From positions 1 to 64,000 of the forward strand of contig DXMF01000002.1 in assembly GCA_019414345.1 (NCBI GenBank): a stretch of 64,000 nt of DNA, in the 5' to 3' direction. The translations under genes were made by a program, and so were the position numbers. The notes beneath the pieces are model-generated. The model was not told the DNA's origin. It worked only from the letters and a program-made list of their open reading frames with translations, and did no database searches. This document shows, piece by piece, positions 55,501-63,719 of the stretch. Position 1 is the stretch's first letter. Each line of letters opens with the position of its first letter. This DNA comes from Collinsella sp. (lineage in GTDB: Bacteria > Actinomycetota > Coriobacteriia > Coriobacteriales > Coriobacteriaceae).

Positions 55501-56013
55501 GTGGCCGAACACGAGCACGGCTGCGGGTACGAGCACGAGCATCCGCATGGGGCGGACGGTGACGCGGGCTGCCACTGTAGTGGCTCCGGCTCCGAGCTGG
55601 TCCGTTTTTCGGTTACCGCACCGGACGACCTGCTGCGCCGTTTTGACGAACAGATCGCGCGCCGCGGCGACGTGGCCAACCGCTCCGAGGCCGTGCGCGA
55701 CCTGATTCGCGCCTCGATCGCCAAGGAGCAGATGCGCACGCCCGATGAGCATGTTATCGGGTCGCTCACCATGATCTACGACCATCACACCGGCGATCTG
55801 ACGCGCCGCCTGGACGAGGTGCAGCACGACTACACCAACGAGATCGTATCGACCATGCACGTGCATCTGGATCACCACAACTGCTTGGAGATTCTGGCGC
55901 TCAAGGGTCGCGGCGAGCGCGTCTACGAACTAGCCGACCGCCTGCTGGGCCTGCGCGGCGTCAAACACGGCGAGCTCACGTGCGCCGCCACCAAGCAGAG
56001 CCTGGGGCTGTAA
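55501..56013 (+). CDS. nikR: nickel-responsive regulator NikR with His/Cys-rich N-terminus
   Basis: A 170-residue ribbon-helix-helix regulator. The DNA-binding part is at about 33-75 (LVRFSVTAPDDLLRRFDEQI). The high-affinity nickel ligands fit His109, His120, His122 and Cys128 with the same spacing as in E. coli NikR (76, 87, 89, 95). Unusually, residues 1-30 add six His and three Cys (EHEHGCGYEHEHPHG...CHC), a likely extra metal-binding arm. GTG start directly after the preceding gene; 30 bases before hypF. Confidence 0.93.
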   Translation: MAEHEHGCGYEHEHPHGADGDAGCHCSGSGSELVRFSVTAPDDLLRRFDEQIARRGDVANRSEAVRDLIRASIAKEQMRTPDEHVIGSLTMIYDHHTGDLTRRLDEVQHDYTNEIVSTMHVHLDHHNCLEILALKGRGERVYELADRLLGLRGVKHGELTCAATKQSLGL

Positions 56014-56042
56014 CAGCACACATTTCAACGAAGGAGGGTCGC

Positions 56043-58514
56043 ATGCGACATGCGCATATCCATGTAACGGGCATTGTGCAGGGTGTCGGCATGCGACCGT
56101 TTGTGTATCGCGAGGCCATGGCGCACGGCATTTGCGGCTGGGTGCTCAACGCGGGCGACGGCGTGCATATCGAGGCGCACGCTTCGGTCGAGGCGCTCGA
56201 CGGCTTTGTCGCCGCGCTGTCGGAGCACGCGCCTGCCGCGACCCGCGTTGAGCATGTCGAGGTTATGGACCTAGCACCCGGCAACTGGGACGCCGCTAAC
56301 GAGCAGGGTTTTCGCATTGTGGCGTCACAGGATCAAACTGCCCACACGACGCTCATCTCACCCGACATCGCCACGTGCGACGACTGCCTGCGCGAGCTGT
56401 TCGACCCCGCCGACCGACGCTTTCACTATCCCTTTATCAACTGCACCAACTGCGGACCGCGCTTTACCATCATTCGCTCGCTGCCCTATGACCGAGCGGC
56501 CACCTCGATGAATCGCTTTCCCATGTGCCCCACCTGCGCCGCAGAGTATGCCGATCCGCTCGATCGGCGATTTCACGCGCAGCCCGATGCCTGCTTTGAT
56601 TGTGGACCGCATATTACGTGGCGTGAGGTCAATTGCGGTGTTGTGCCAACGGCGGTCGACGCGACACCAGCCGTCGGCTCCACGCGCGAGGCCAGCGATG
56701 CCATCATCGAACGCTGCGTCGAGCTGCTGGCTGGCGGCGGCATCGTCGCCATCAAGGGTCTGGGCGGATTCCACCTGGCCTGCGATGCCACCAACGAACA
56801 AGCGGTACGCGAGCTGCGCCGTCGCAAGCGTCGCAGCAATAAGCCGCTTGCCGTTATGGTGCGCGACCTTGCCGACGCCGAGCGCCTGTGTCACATCGAT
56901 GGCGTTGAGCGCGAGCTTCTCGCCGGCAGCATCCGTCCCATTGTGCTGCTGCGCCGACGCACTGTTGGCGAGGGCAACGGCGATTCTCCCGACGCCCTCG
57001 TACTCGCACCGTCCGTCGCGCACGACCTGCCCGAGCTTGGCGTTATGCTCCCCTACACCCCGCTTCAGCATCTTCTGCTTGCAGCTGCCGCGTCGCACGG
57101 CATGCACGCGCTCGTCATGACCAGCGGCAACCTGAGCGAAGAGCCCATCGAGACCGATGACGATCTTGCCTGGGAACGCCTCGTTGCCGCCGGCATTGCC
57201 GACGCGCTGCTCGGCAACAATCGAGCGATTCTCTCGCGCTATGACGATTCCGTGGTGCGCGTGGTTGACGGCGCCGTTATGCCCGTGCGCCGCGCTCGCG
57301 GATATGCACCCCAGCCGCTGCCGTTGCCGGCGCTCGAACGCGCTCCGTCCTGCGTGCTCGCCTGCGGGCCACAACAAAAGGCCACGATTGCGCTCACGCG
57401 TGAAGGGACGAACGGCGAGGCAACCTGTTTTGTGTCGCAGCATATCGGCGATGTTGAAAACGGCGGGACCTTCGATGCCTGGAACGCTGCGCGCACGCGC
57501 TTGGAAGATCTCTTTGATTTGGCGCCCGCCGCCTTGGCCTGCGATTTACACCCCAGCTATCTATCGGGCCAGTGGGCGCGCGAGCAGGGGCGAAAATGCA
57601 ATCTGCCGCTCGTCGAGGTGCAGCACCATCATGCGCATATCGCGAGCGTAATGGCCGAAGCCATCGCCGCGGGCCAGCTTACAACCGACGCGCGTGTCCT
57701 TGGCATCGCCTTTGACGGCACCGGCGCCGGCACCGATGGGACCATTTGGGGCGGCGAGTTTCTTGTTGCCAGCCTTGGCGGCTTTGAGCGCGCCGCGCAT
57801 TTGCGCACCTGGGCGCTCCCCGGCGGGGCGGCCTCCGTGCGCGACGCCTGCCGCAACGCCTTTGCCCTGCTCAGTGAGCTCGGCCTGCTCGAGCACCCAG
57901 GTGCCGCTCGGCTTTTGGACAGCCTCGGCGAGCAAACGCGCAGCGTGACAGCCACCATGATCGAGCGCGGCATCAACAGCCCGCGTACCAGCAGCATGGG
58001 GCGTCTCTTTGATGCCGCGGCAGCAATTCTGGGCATCTGCGACAAGGCAACCTACGAGGGCGAACCCGCCATCGAGCTTGAGGCTGCCGCCTGGCGCGCG
58101 CTCGACAACGAAATCGCCCATTTTCCCGACGACAACGCCGGCCATTTCGCATCTGGCCCATCGTGGCTGAACGGCCCCCATGTTCTGGATCAGAAAGCAC
58201 TCTTTGAGACACTTTTGGGAGGAACTGAAGCCGGAGCGCCCGCCGACAGGCTCGCACTCGACTTCCATGTCGCCGTCGCGCGCTCCTCGGCGCGCATCGC
58301 CAGCGATATCTGCGTGCACGAGGGCATCGACACCGTCGCGCTCTCGGGCGGCGTGTTCATGAACCGACTTCTGCTTCAACTCCTCACCCGCGAGCTCAAA
58401 AGCGCAGGCCTTACTGTCCTCGTCCCCCAAACCGTGCCCGTTAACGACGGCTGCATCGCCTACGGTCAGGCGGCAGTCGCACGCGCTCGCCTCGCGCAGG
58501 TCGCGCCACAATAG
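56043..58514 (+). CDS. hypF: carbamoyltransferase HypF
   Basis: An 823-residue enzyme that makes the thiocarboxamide precursor of the cyanide ligands of the NiFe site. Domains in order: acylphosphatase (1-90; GIVQGVGMRPFVYR), zinc fingers (about 105-185; CDDC, CTNCGPRF, CPTCAAEY, CFDCGPH), YrdC-like (about 210-390; GIVAIKGLGGFHLACDA), and Kae1-like carbamoyltransferase (about 430-815; HHHAHIASVMAE, IAFDGTGAGTDGTIWGGEF). AGGAGGG precedes the ATG at 56043. Confidence 0.97.
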   Translation: MRHAHIHVTGIVQGVGMRPFVYREAMAHGICGWVLNAGDGVHIEAHASVEALDGFVAALSEHAPAATRVEHVEVMDLAPGNWDAANEQGFRIVASQDQTAHTTLISPDIATCDDCLRELFDPADRRFHYPFINCTNCGPRFTIIRSLPYDRAATSMNRFPMCPTCAAEYADPLDRRFHAQPDACFDCGPHITWREVNCGVVPTAVDATPAVGSTREASDAIIERCVELLAGGGIVAIKGLGGFHLACDATNEQAVRELRRRKRRSNKPLAVMVRDLADAERLCHIDGVERELLAGSIRPIVLLRRRTVGEGNGDSPDALVLAPSVAHDLPELGVMLPYTPLQHLLLAAAASHGMHALVMTSGNLSEEPIETDDDLAWERLVAAGIADALLGNNRAILSRYDDSVVRVVDGAVMPVRRARGYAPQPLPLPALERAPSCVLACGPQQKATIALTREGTNGEATCFVSQHIGDVENGGTFDAWNAARTRLEDLFDLAPAALACDLHPSYLSGQWAREQGRKCNLPLVEVQHHHAHIASVMAEAIAAGQLTTDARVLGIAFDGTGAGTDGTIWGGEFLVASLGGFERAAHLRTWALPGGAASVRDACRNAFALLSELGLLEHPGAARLLDSLGEQTRSVTATMIERGINSPRTSSMGRLFDAAAAILGICDKATYEGEPAIELEAAAWRALDNEIAHFPDDNAGHFASGPSWLNGPHVLDQKALFETLLGGTEAGAPADRLALDFHVAVARSSARIASDICVHEGIDTVALSGGVFMNRLLLQLLTRELKSAGLTVLVPQTVPVNDGCIAYGQAAVARARLAQVAPQ

Positions 58515-58645
58515 GCTGTTCGGCCAGCCCGCAAGCCGCCGTCTCACAGGCGTAACGCGTTTGCCCGCGAACCCCGCGAGCGCTACCATCAACTGATGGA
58601 TTATTAAGCGCCCATCCAGCGCAAAGCGTATAAAAGGGGAACAAT

Positions 58646-58906
58646 ATGTGCCTTGCCGTTCCCGGCAAAGTAGTCAAACGCGACGACGACCTCAAGGCCA
58701 CCGTCGACATGATGGGCATCGAGCGCCCCGTGTCGCTGAGACTCGTGCCGACGGCGCAGGTAGGCGACTATATTCTCGTACACGCCGGCTTTGGCATCCA
58801 GATCGTCGACGAGCAGGAAGCGCAAGAAACGCTCGAGCTCGTTAATGCCATGACCGAACTGGCCGAAGAAGACCAACTGGCCAGCAACCCGGCCGAGGCA
58901 TACTAG
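58646..58906 (+). CDS. hypC: hydrogenase maturation chaperone HypC
   Basis: An 86-residue protein with the essential N-terminal MCLAVPGKV (Cys2). It carries the Fe(CN)2CO unit with HypD to the hydrogenase. AAAGGGG precedes the ATG. Its stop overlaps the hypD start as TAGTG. Confidence 0.97.
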   Translation: MCLAVPGKVVKRDDDLKATVDMMGIERPVSLRLVPTAQVGDYILVHAGFGIQIVDEQEAQETLELVNAMTELAEEDQLASNPAEAY

Positions 58907-60018
58907 TGGCGGCCGGACAGCCGGCGCGCTCCGGTATCGACTTTTCGGCATTTCGCGATTCCAAGCTGGCTCGCGAGCTCATCGAGCGCATTCATGAGCT
59001 TGCCGGCGACCGCGCCATCAACCTTATGGAAGTCTGCGGCACGCATACCGTGAGTATCGGGCGCTATGGCTTTCGCTCCATTATGCCTGCCGGGCTCAAA
59101 CTGCTGAGCGGTCCGGGTTGCCCCGTCTGCGTTACCGCCAACCGCGACATCGACCACGCAATCGCGCTCGCCAACATAGACGGCGCCATCATCACCACCT
59201 TTGGCGACATGATGCGCGTGCCCGGGTCATCCACCTCGCTCGCTGCGCAAAAGGCGGCAGGGCGTGACATTCGCATCGTCTACTCCCCGCTCGACGCGCT
59301 CGACATTGCCGAGCAAAACCCCGATCGCCCGGTCATTTTTATGGGCGTGGGCTTTGAGACCACAACGCCCACCATCGCCGCCGCCATTTTGGAGGCCGAT
59401 GCACGCGGACTCCAGAACTTCTCGGTCTACTGCGCCCACAAGACCACGCCGCCGGCGCTGCGCGCCATCGCCAACGATCCCGAGACCACTATCGACGGCT
59501 TTATCCTGCCGGGCCACGTCGCCACCATCACGGGCTTAGCCCCCTTTGGCTTTTTGGTCGACGAGTTTAAGACTCCAGGCGTGGTAACGGGATTTGAGCC
59601 GGTCGACATCTTGCAGGGTATCTGCATGCTGGTCCAGATGGTTGTTGAGGGGCAACCCGCGATCGACAACGCCTACCGTCGCGGCGTCAATGCCGACGGC
59701 AATCCTGTGGCGCGCCAGCTGGTCGAGCAGGTATTTGAGCCGTGCGATACCACGTGGCGCGGGCTGGGATCGATTGCGGCTTCGGGACTCGCCATTCGTC
59801 CCGAGTTTTCGCACTTTGATGCCAGCATGCGCTTTGACGTGTCCATCGAGCCGACGGTCGAGCCACGCGGGTGCCGCTGCGGCGACGTGCTGCGCGGGGC
59901 CATTACGCCGAGCGACTGCCCCCTGTTCGACCACGCTTGTACGCCCGAGCATCCCGTCGGCCCCTGCATGGTGAGCTCCGAGGGCAGCTGCGCAGCATAT
60001 TTCCGCTACCGAGGCTAA
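58906..60018 (+). CDS. hypD: hydrogenase maturation factor HypD
   Basis: A 370-residue iron-sulphur scaffold on which the iron receives its CN and CO ligands. Conserved motifs include EVCGTHT, GPGCPVC, GFETTTP, PGHVATI and the C-terminal Cys set (GCRCGDVLRG, CPLFDHACTPEHPVGPCMVSSEGSCAAY). GTG start overlaps hypC. Confidence 0.97.
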   Translation: MAAGQPARSGIDFSAFRDSKLARELIERIHELAGDRAINLMEVCGTHTVSIGRYGFRSIMPAGLKLLSGPGCPVCVTANRDIDHAIALANIDGAIITTFGDMMRVPGSSTSLAAQKAAGRDIRIVYSPLDALDIAEQNPDRPVIFMGVGFETTTPTIAAAILEADARGLQNFSVYCAHKTTPPALRAIANDPETTIDGFILPGHVATITGLAPFGFLVDEFKTPGVVTGFEPVDILQGICMLVQMVVEGQPAIDNAYRRGVNADGNPVARQLVEQVFEPCDTTWRGLGSIAASGLAIRPEFSHFDASMRFDVSIEPTVEPRGCRCGDVLRGAITPSDCPLFDHACTPEHPVGPCMVSSEGSCAAYFRYRG

Positions 60019-60024
60019 TAGGTT

Positions 60025-60046
60025 CCGCCGTTCTAACGAACGGCGG
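60025..60046. repeat. CCGCCGTTC hairpin upstream of hypE
   Basis: Identical 22-base hairpin to that before hypA (21476-21497), with 9-bp arms and loop TAAC, again followed shortly by GACGCTGCGC. It lies in the 84-base gap between hypD and hypE. Confidence 0.8.
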
Positions 60047-60102
60047 ACCAGTCGACGCTGCGCCTCACCCATATAATTCCACCCACGATTGGAGTTTTCG
60101 AT

Positions 60103-61137
60103 ATGTCCCATAGCGTTACCGATAGCACCGTCCTGCTGGGCCACGGCTCCGGCGGACAGATGATGAAGCGCATCATCGATGAGGTCTTTTTGGATGCCTT
60201 TGGGTCGCCCGAGCTGCTCGAAGGCAACGACGCCGGCGTCGCCGCGCTGCCCGCGAGCGGGCGCATCGCCATGTCGACCGACAGCTTTGTAGTCTCGCCG
60301 CAGTTCTTCCCCGGTGGCAACATCGGCCGTCTCGCCGTGTGCGGAACCGTCAACGACGTCGCGACCTCGGGCGCCAACGTGCGCTACCTATCGTGCGGCT
60401 TTATCCTCGAAGAGGGCTATCCCATGGATAAGCTCCGCCAGATTGTGCAGACGATGGCCGAGACGGCGCGCGAGGCGGGCGTGTCCATAATCACGGGCGA
60501 CACTAAGGTGGTCGAGCGCGGCGGGGCCGACGGCGTCTATATCAATACCGCCGGCGTGGGCGAGGTGCCTGCGGGCGTGGCGCTCAGCGGCGCAAACTGC
60601 CAGCCCGGCGATGTCATCCTGGTCTCGGGTACACTGGGCGACCACGGCATCGCTATCATGAGCCAACGCGAGGGCCTAGCGTTTTCGAGCACGATCGAAA
60701 GCGACGCCGCACCGCTCAACCACCTGATTGCCGATGTGCTTGCCGCAGCACCCGACACACGCTGCTTTCGCGACCCCACGCGCGGTGGCCTGGCGTCCAC
60801 ACTCAACGAGTTTGCCCAGGCCAGCGGCGTTGCCATGGAGATCGACGAGGACGATGTGCCCGTGCGCCCCGACGTGCAGGCCGCCTGCGAGATGCTCGGC
60901 TACGATGTGCTGCAGGTGGCAAACGAGGGCAAGATGGTTGCCGTCGTGCCGGCCGAGCAAGCCGATGCCGCGCTGAGCGCCATGCGCGCCGCCCGCTACG
61001 GCGAGAATGCCGCCGTCATCGGTCGCGTGCTGCCGCTTGCCGAGGGCGCCCGTCCCGCCGTGCGCGTGCGCACCGGCTGGGGCTCGACCCGCATCCTCGA
61101 CATGCTCGTGGGAGAGCAGCTGCCGAGAATTTGCTAA
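60103..61137 (+). CDS. hypE: hydrogenase maturation protein HypE
   Basis: A 344-residue dehydratase whose C-terminal Cys (PRIC, residues 341-344) receives the carbamoyl from HypF and dehydrates it to thiocyanate. GHGSGGQMM, TGDTKVV and DPTRGGLA motifs of the PurM-like fold are present. TTGGAG precedes the ATG. Ends the hyp operon. Confidence 0.97.
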   Translation: MSHSVTDSTVLLGHGSGGQMMKRIIDEVFLDAFGSPELLEGNDAGVAALPASGRIAMSTDSFVVSPQFFPGGNIGRLAVCGTVNDVATSGANVRYLSCGFILEEGYPMDKLRQIVQTMAETAREAGVSIITGDTKVVERGGADGVYINTAGVGEVPAGVALSGANCQPGDVILVSGTLGDHGIAIMSQREGLAFSSTIESDAAPLNHLIADVLAAAPDTRCFRDPTRGGLASTLNEFAQASGVAMEIDEDDVPVRPDVQAACEMLGYDVLQVANEGKMVAVVPAEQADAALSAMRAARYGENAAVIGRVLPLAEGARPAVRVRTGWGSTRILDMLVGEQLPRIC

Positions 61138-61241
61138 CGACAAAGGCTCAGGGCTATTAAAGATATTCAGATTCCAAACATGCCCGGCACGCATGCCCAG
61201 TATTATGAGGTGCGTTTTGAAACCCAATGACGGGAGCTTTC

Positions 61242-61910
61242 ATGGCAGCAGCTTTTTCCCATGTGATTTTTGATCTGGACGGCACCATCCTCAACACGCT
61301 CGAAGACCTGGCGGCCGCCGGCAACCATACCTGCGAGATGCACGGCTGGCCCACGTTTGCCGTTGACGAGTACCGCTACAAGGTGGGAAACGGCATGCTC
61401 AAGCTGGTTGAGCGCTTTATGCCTGCCGAGTATGCGGGCGACGGCCGTATGTTTGAGCAGACGCTTGCCGAGTTTAGGGCTTACTACGGCGAGCACAAGG
61501 AGGACCACACCGCCCCCTATGCCGGCACAATCGAGATGCTCGACCGTTTGCGCGCCGCGGGTGTGCAGCTTGCCGTGCTCACCAACAAGGACCACGTCTC
61601 GGCGGCTCCGCTTATCGAGAAGTATTTTGGTTCCGAGCGCTTTGCGCTGGTGCAGGGCCGTGTTGACGCGTTTCCGCCTAAGCCCGAAGCACCCGTCACG
61701 CTGCATGTGATGGAGGAGCTGGGCGCCGATCCGGCAACCACGCTCTATGTGGGCGATTCCAATGTCGATATCCTGACCGGTCACAACGCCGGCCTTAAGA
61801 GTGCGGGCGTCAGCTGGGGCTTCCGCGGCCGCGCAGAGCTGGAGTCCGCCGGCGCCGACTACGTGGTGGACACCCAGGACGAGCTAGCGGCGCTGATTCT
61901 GGGCGAGTAA
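61242..61910 (+). CDS. HAD-family phosphatase (phosphoglycolate phosphatase-like)
   Basis: A 222-residue HAD hydrolase of subfamily IA. Motif I FDLDGTILNT (about residue 10), motif II LTNKDH, the Lys in FPPKPEAP, and motif III VGDSNVDI are intact; the cap is helical. Gph-type enzymes clear 2-phosphoglycolate, but the substrate cannot be told from the sequence. GGGAG precedes the ATG at 61242. Single gene after hypE. Confidence 0.88.
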   Translation: MAAAFSHVIFDLDGTILNTLEDLAAAGNHTCEMHGWPTFAVDEYRYKVGNGMLKLVERFMPAEYAGDGRMFEQTLAEFRAYYGEHKEDHTAPYAGTIEMLDRLRAAGVQLAVLTNKDHVSAAPLIEKYFGSERFALVQGRVDAFPPKPEAPVTLHVMEELGADPATTLYVGDSNVDILTGHNAGLKSAGVSWGFRGRAELESAGADYVVDTQDELAALILGE

Positions 61911-61952
61911 CGAGCGACACTGCTTAACGCAGCTGCGACAATTCTTCCGCGC

Positions 61953-62122
61953 GGAAAGCGCATCCCGTTTTGGAGCTCCGGAATGGGATATGCTTTCCGT
62001 TTGAGGCGCATCAGGGAAACCGCATCCCGTTTCAGAGCAATATTCCGGGTCGCACTTTCCGCAACCAACCCCATCCGGAAACCGCGACCCGGAATTTGAC
62101 CAAAAACCGGGTCGCATCTTCC
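61953..62122. repeat. regularly spaced palindromic array, copy 3 (three units)
   Basis: Units 61953-61998, 62015-62060 and 62077-62122 are each 46 bases with 16 between. Forward motifs are GGAAAGCGCATCCCG, GGAAACCGCATCCCG and GGAAACCGCGACCCG; reverse motifs end in TTTCC or CTTCC. It lies in the gap between convergent genes (61911-62388), which otherwise holds a GGGGAC-core repeat, a terminator and a hairpin. Confidence 0.9.
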
Positions 62123-62170
62123 CAAGCACTCGATGCAACGCTGGCACAAGGAGTGTCCCCAACTGCCGCC

Positions 62171-62199
62171 TGGTCATTTAAGAACGTCCCCAATGACTA
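62171..62199 (-). repeat. GGGGAC-core palindrome, copy 3
   Basis: On the minus strand TAGTCATT - GGGGACGTTCTT - AAATGACCA. A fragment of a second copy (AGTGTCCCCAACTG) lies about 20 bases to the left. Confidence 0.82.
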
Positions 62200-62275
62200 C
62201 AAGTGCCGCACCATGGCAACGACGCAGGTAGAGGATGGACAGCGAGCGACGTCCAGGACGAACAAGTTGGCATGA

Positions 62276-62316
62276 AAAAGGCGAGGCATAGACCTTCTGG
62301 TCATGCCTCGCCTTTT
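62276..62316. terminator. bidirectional terminator between convergent genes
   Basis: AAAAGGCGAGGCAT and ATGCCTCGCCTTTT form a perfect 14-bp stem with an inner GACC/GGTC stem. Both strands end in a T-run. Confidence 0.92.
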
Positions 62317-62357
62317 GAATGACAAATTGTCGTCCTGGGCGGCGCGCAGCGTCAACT

Positions 62358-62386
62358 GGTTACGCGGTTCGTAGAACCGCGTAACC
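62358..62386 (-). terminator. hairpin directly past the lipoprotein stop
   Basis: Perfect 13-bp arms (GGTTACGCGGTTC with its complement) and loop GTA, two bases after the stop. No T-run; it may protect the mRNA end before the terminator at 62276. Confidence 0.6.
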
Positions 62387-62388
62387 CC

Positions 62389-62946
62389 CTAGCCCAGCAT
62401 TGCATCCATCATCTCGGAGTTGACGGAGTCGTCGGCAGACCACTCGCCATCGTCGTTGCAGGTGTACTTGAAGATAACCGTGGTCTTCCTGGGCTCGGTG
62501 GCCTTGGTCACATCGACCATAACCTGACCGGCCATCTTGTACAGCTCGTCATCGGAAGGAACCGTGTCAAGCGCAGCGACCTTCTCCTGATACTGGGTGG
62601 AGAAGTCCTCGACGATCTTGTTCATAGACTTGCAGGTGATGGAGACCTCGGCGGTCGCGACACCCTTGTCTTCGTCGACCGTCACGTCGCCGATCTTGTA
62701 GTCAAAGCCCTCGAGATAGGTCTTGGCATACTCCTTGGGATCGATACCCAGCTGCTCGAACTCGTCACCCGAAGCCTCCTCCAGACCAGAGAGGAAGTCG
62801 TCGCCACCGTTCTTGACCTCGTCAAACTGAGTCGTAAGATCCTCGGTGATGAGCTCCTCAACCGAAGGACCTCCACAGCCGGAAAGCACGACCACACATG
62901 CAACCAAGACGGCCATGAGGGGTGCAAGCAGCAGCTTCTTTTTCAT
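62389..62946 (-). CDS. lipoprotein of unknown function (DUF5105-like?)
   Basis: A 185-residue secreted lipoprotein. The signal peptide (MKKKLLLAPLMAVLVACVVVLSGC) has the lipobox LSGC, Cys24 being the lipid site. The mature part has acidic helices (VEELITEDLTTQFDEVKNGGDDFL) and a beta stretch with a Cys pair (SITCKSM, KYTCNDD). It recalls DUF5105-type lipoproteins, from memory. GGGAGGA precedes the ATG at 62946. Confidence 0.83.
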   Translation of the reverse strand: MKKKLLLAPLMAVLVACVVVLSGCGGPSVEELITEDLTTQFDEVKNGGDDFLSGLEEASGDEFEQLGIDPKEYAKTYLEGFDYKIGDVTVDEDKGVATAEVSITCKSMNKIVEDFSTQYQEKVAALDTVPSDDELYKMAGQVMVDVTKATEPRKTTVIFKYTCNDDGEWSADDSVNSEMMDAMLG

Positions 62947-63124
62947 GTTGTTCCTCCCAATGAGCGGCACTGCGCTTCCCAGACGCGGCGCACGTTGTAA
63001 TAAGTAAGCCCATACTATCCGCTTATGAACACCCTCGGCAACGCGAAGGCACGGTCGGTTCGTTTTAGCGTCCGAACGGTTTGCAAGCCCGCCCAACGTG
63101 CAATAAAACGCTTTCCCGCGGTGC

Positions 63125-63158
63125 AATAAAAAAGGTGGCCGGAAAACCCGACCACCCT
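63125..63158 (-). terminator. terminator of the PTS IIA gene
   Basis: On the minus strand GGTGGTCGGG and CCGGCCACC pair (one mismatch) and are followed by TTTTTTAT. Confidence 0.85.
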
Positions 63159-63182
63159 TGCACATCCTTTGGATGCCGCAAT

Positions 63183-63719
63183 TTACTTGCGGACGACCTT
63201 AACGATGGCGTCACCGGCGGCGACAGCGGAGTCGGCCTCGACGGCGAGTTCGACATCGGCAAACTCGGCGGTGTTGGACACGGCCACGACGACGCAGTCC
63301 TTGTAACCGGCAGCAGCGATCTTGGCACGGTCGATCTTGAGAATGGGCTGGCCGGCCTTCACGACGTCGTCGGCCTTGACGAAGCCCTCGAAGCCGTCGC
63401 CGTTCATGTTGACGGTATCGACGCCAACGTGCACCAGAACCTCGATGCCGCTATCGGACTGCAAGCCCACGGCGTGACCCATGGTGACGGTCACCTTACC
63501 GTCGCAGGGAGCGTAGACCAGATCGTCCTCGGGCCACACGGCACAGCCCTTGCCCAGAACCTCGCCACCAAAGACGGGATCGGGCACGTCGGCCATCTTG
63601 ATGACCTTGCCCTTGACGGGCGAGCACAGCACGTCGGCGCCAGCAGAAGCAGAGATGGAGGCCGGAGCAGCGGCAGCCGCGGGCTCAGCCTTCTTCTTGA
63701 ACATGTCAAACAGACCCAT
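63183..63719 (-). CDS. PTS glucose-type enzyme IIA
   Basis: A 178-residue cytoplasmic phosphocarrier, equal to E. coli Crr in fold. After an Ala-rich lead (about 10-28) the domain has PVKGKVIKMADVPDPVF, H82 (TMGHAVG) and the phosphorylated H97 (VLVHVGVDTVNMNG), with the same 15-residue spacing as in E. coli. It can pass phosphate to glucose-type IIB domains and may have regulatory roles. The ATG at 63719 has GAGGAG upstream; the frame is open to the window edge but without a start signal. Confidence 0.93.
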   Translation of the reverse strand: MGLFDMFKKKAEPAAAAAPASISASAGADVLCSPVKGKVIKMADVPDPVFGGEVLGKGCAVWPEDDLVYAPCDGKVTVTMGHAVGLQSDSGIEVLVHVGVDTVNMNGDGFEGFVKADDVVKAGQPILKIDRAKIAAAGYKDCVVVAVSNTAEFADVELAVEADSAVAAGDAIVKVVRK

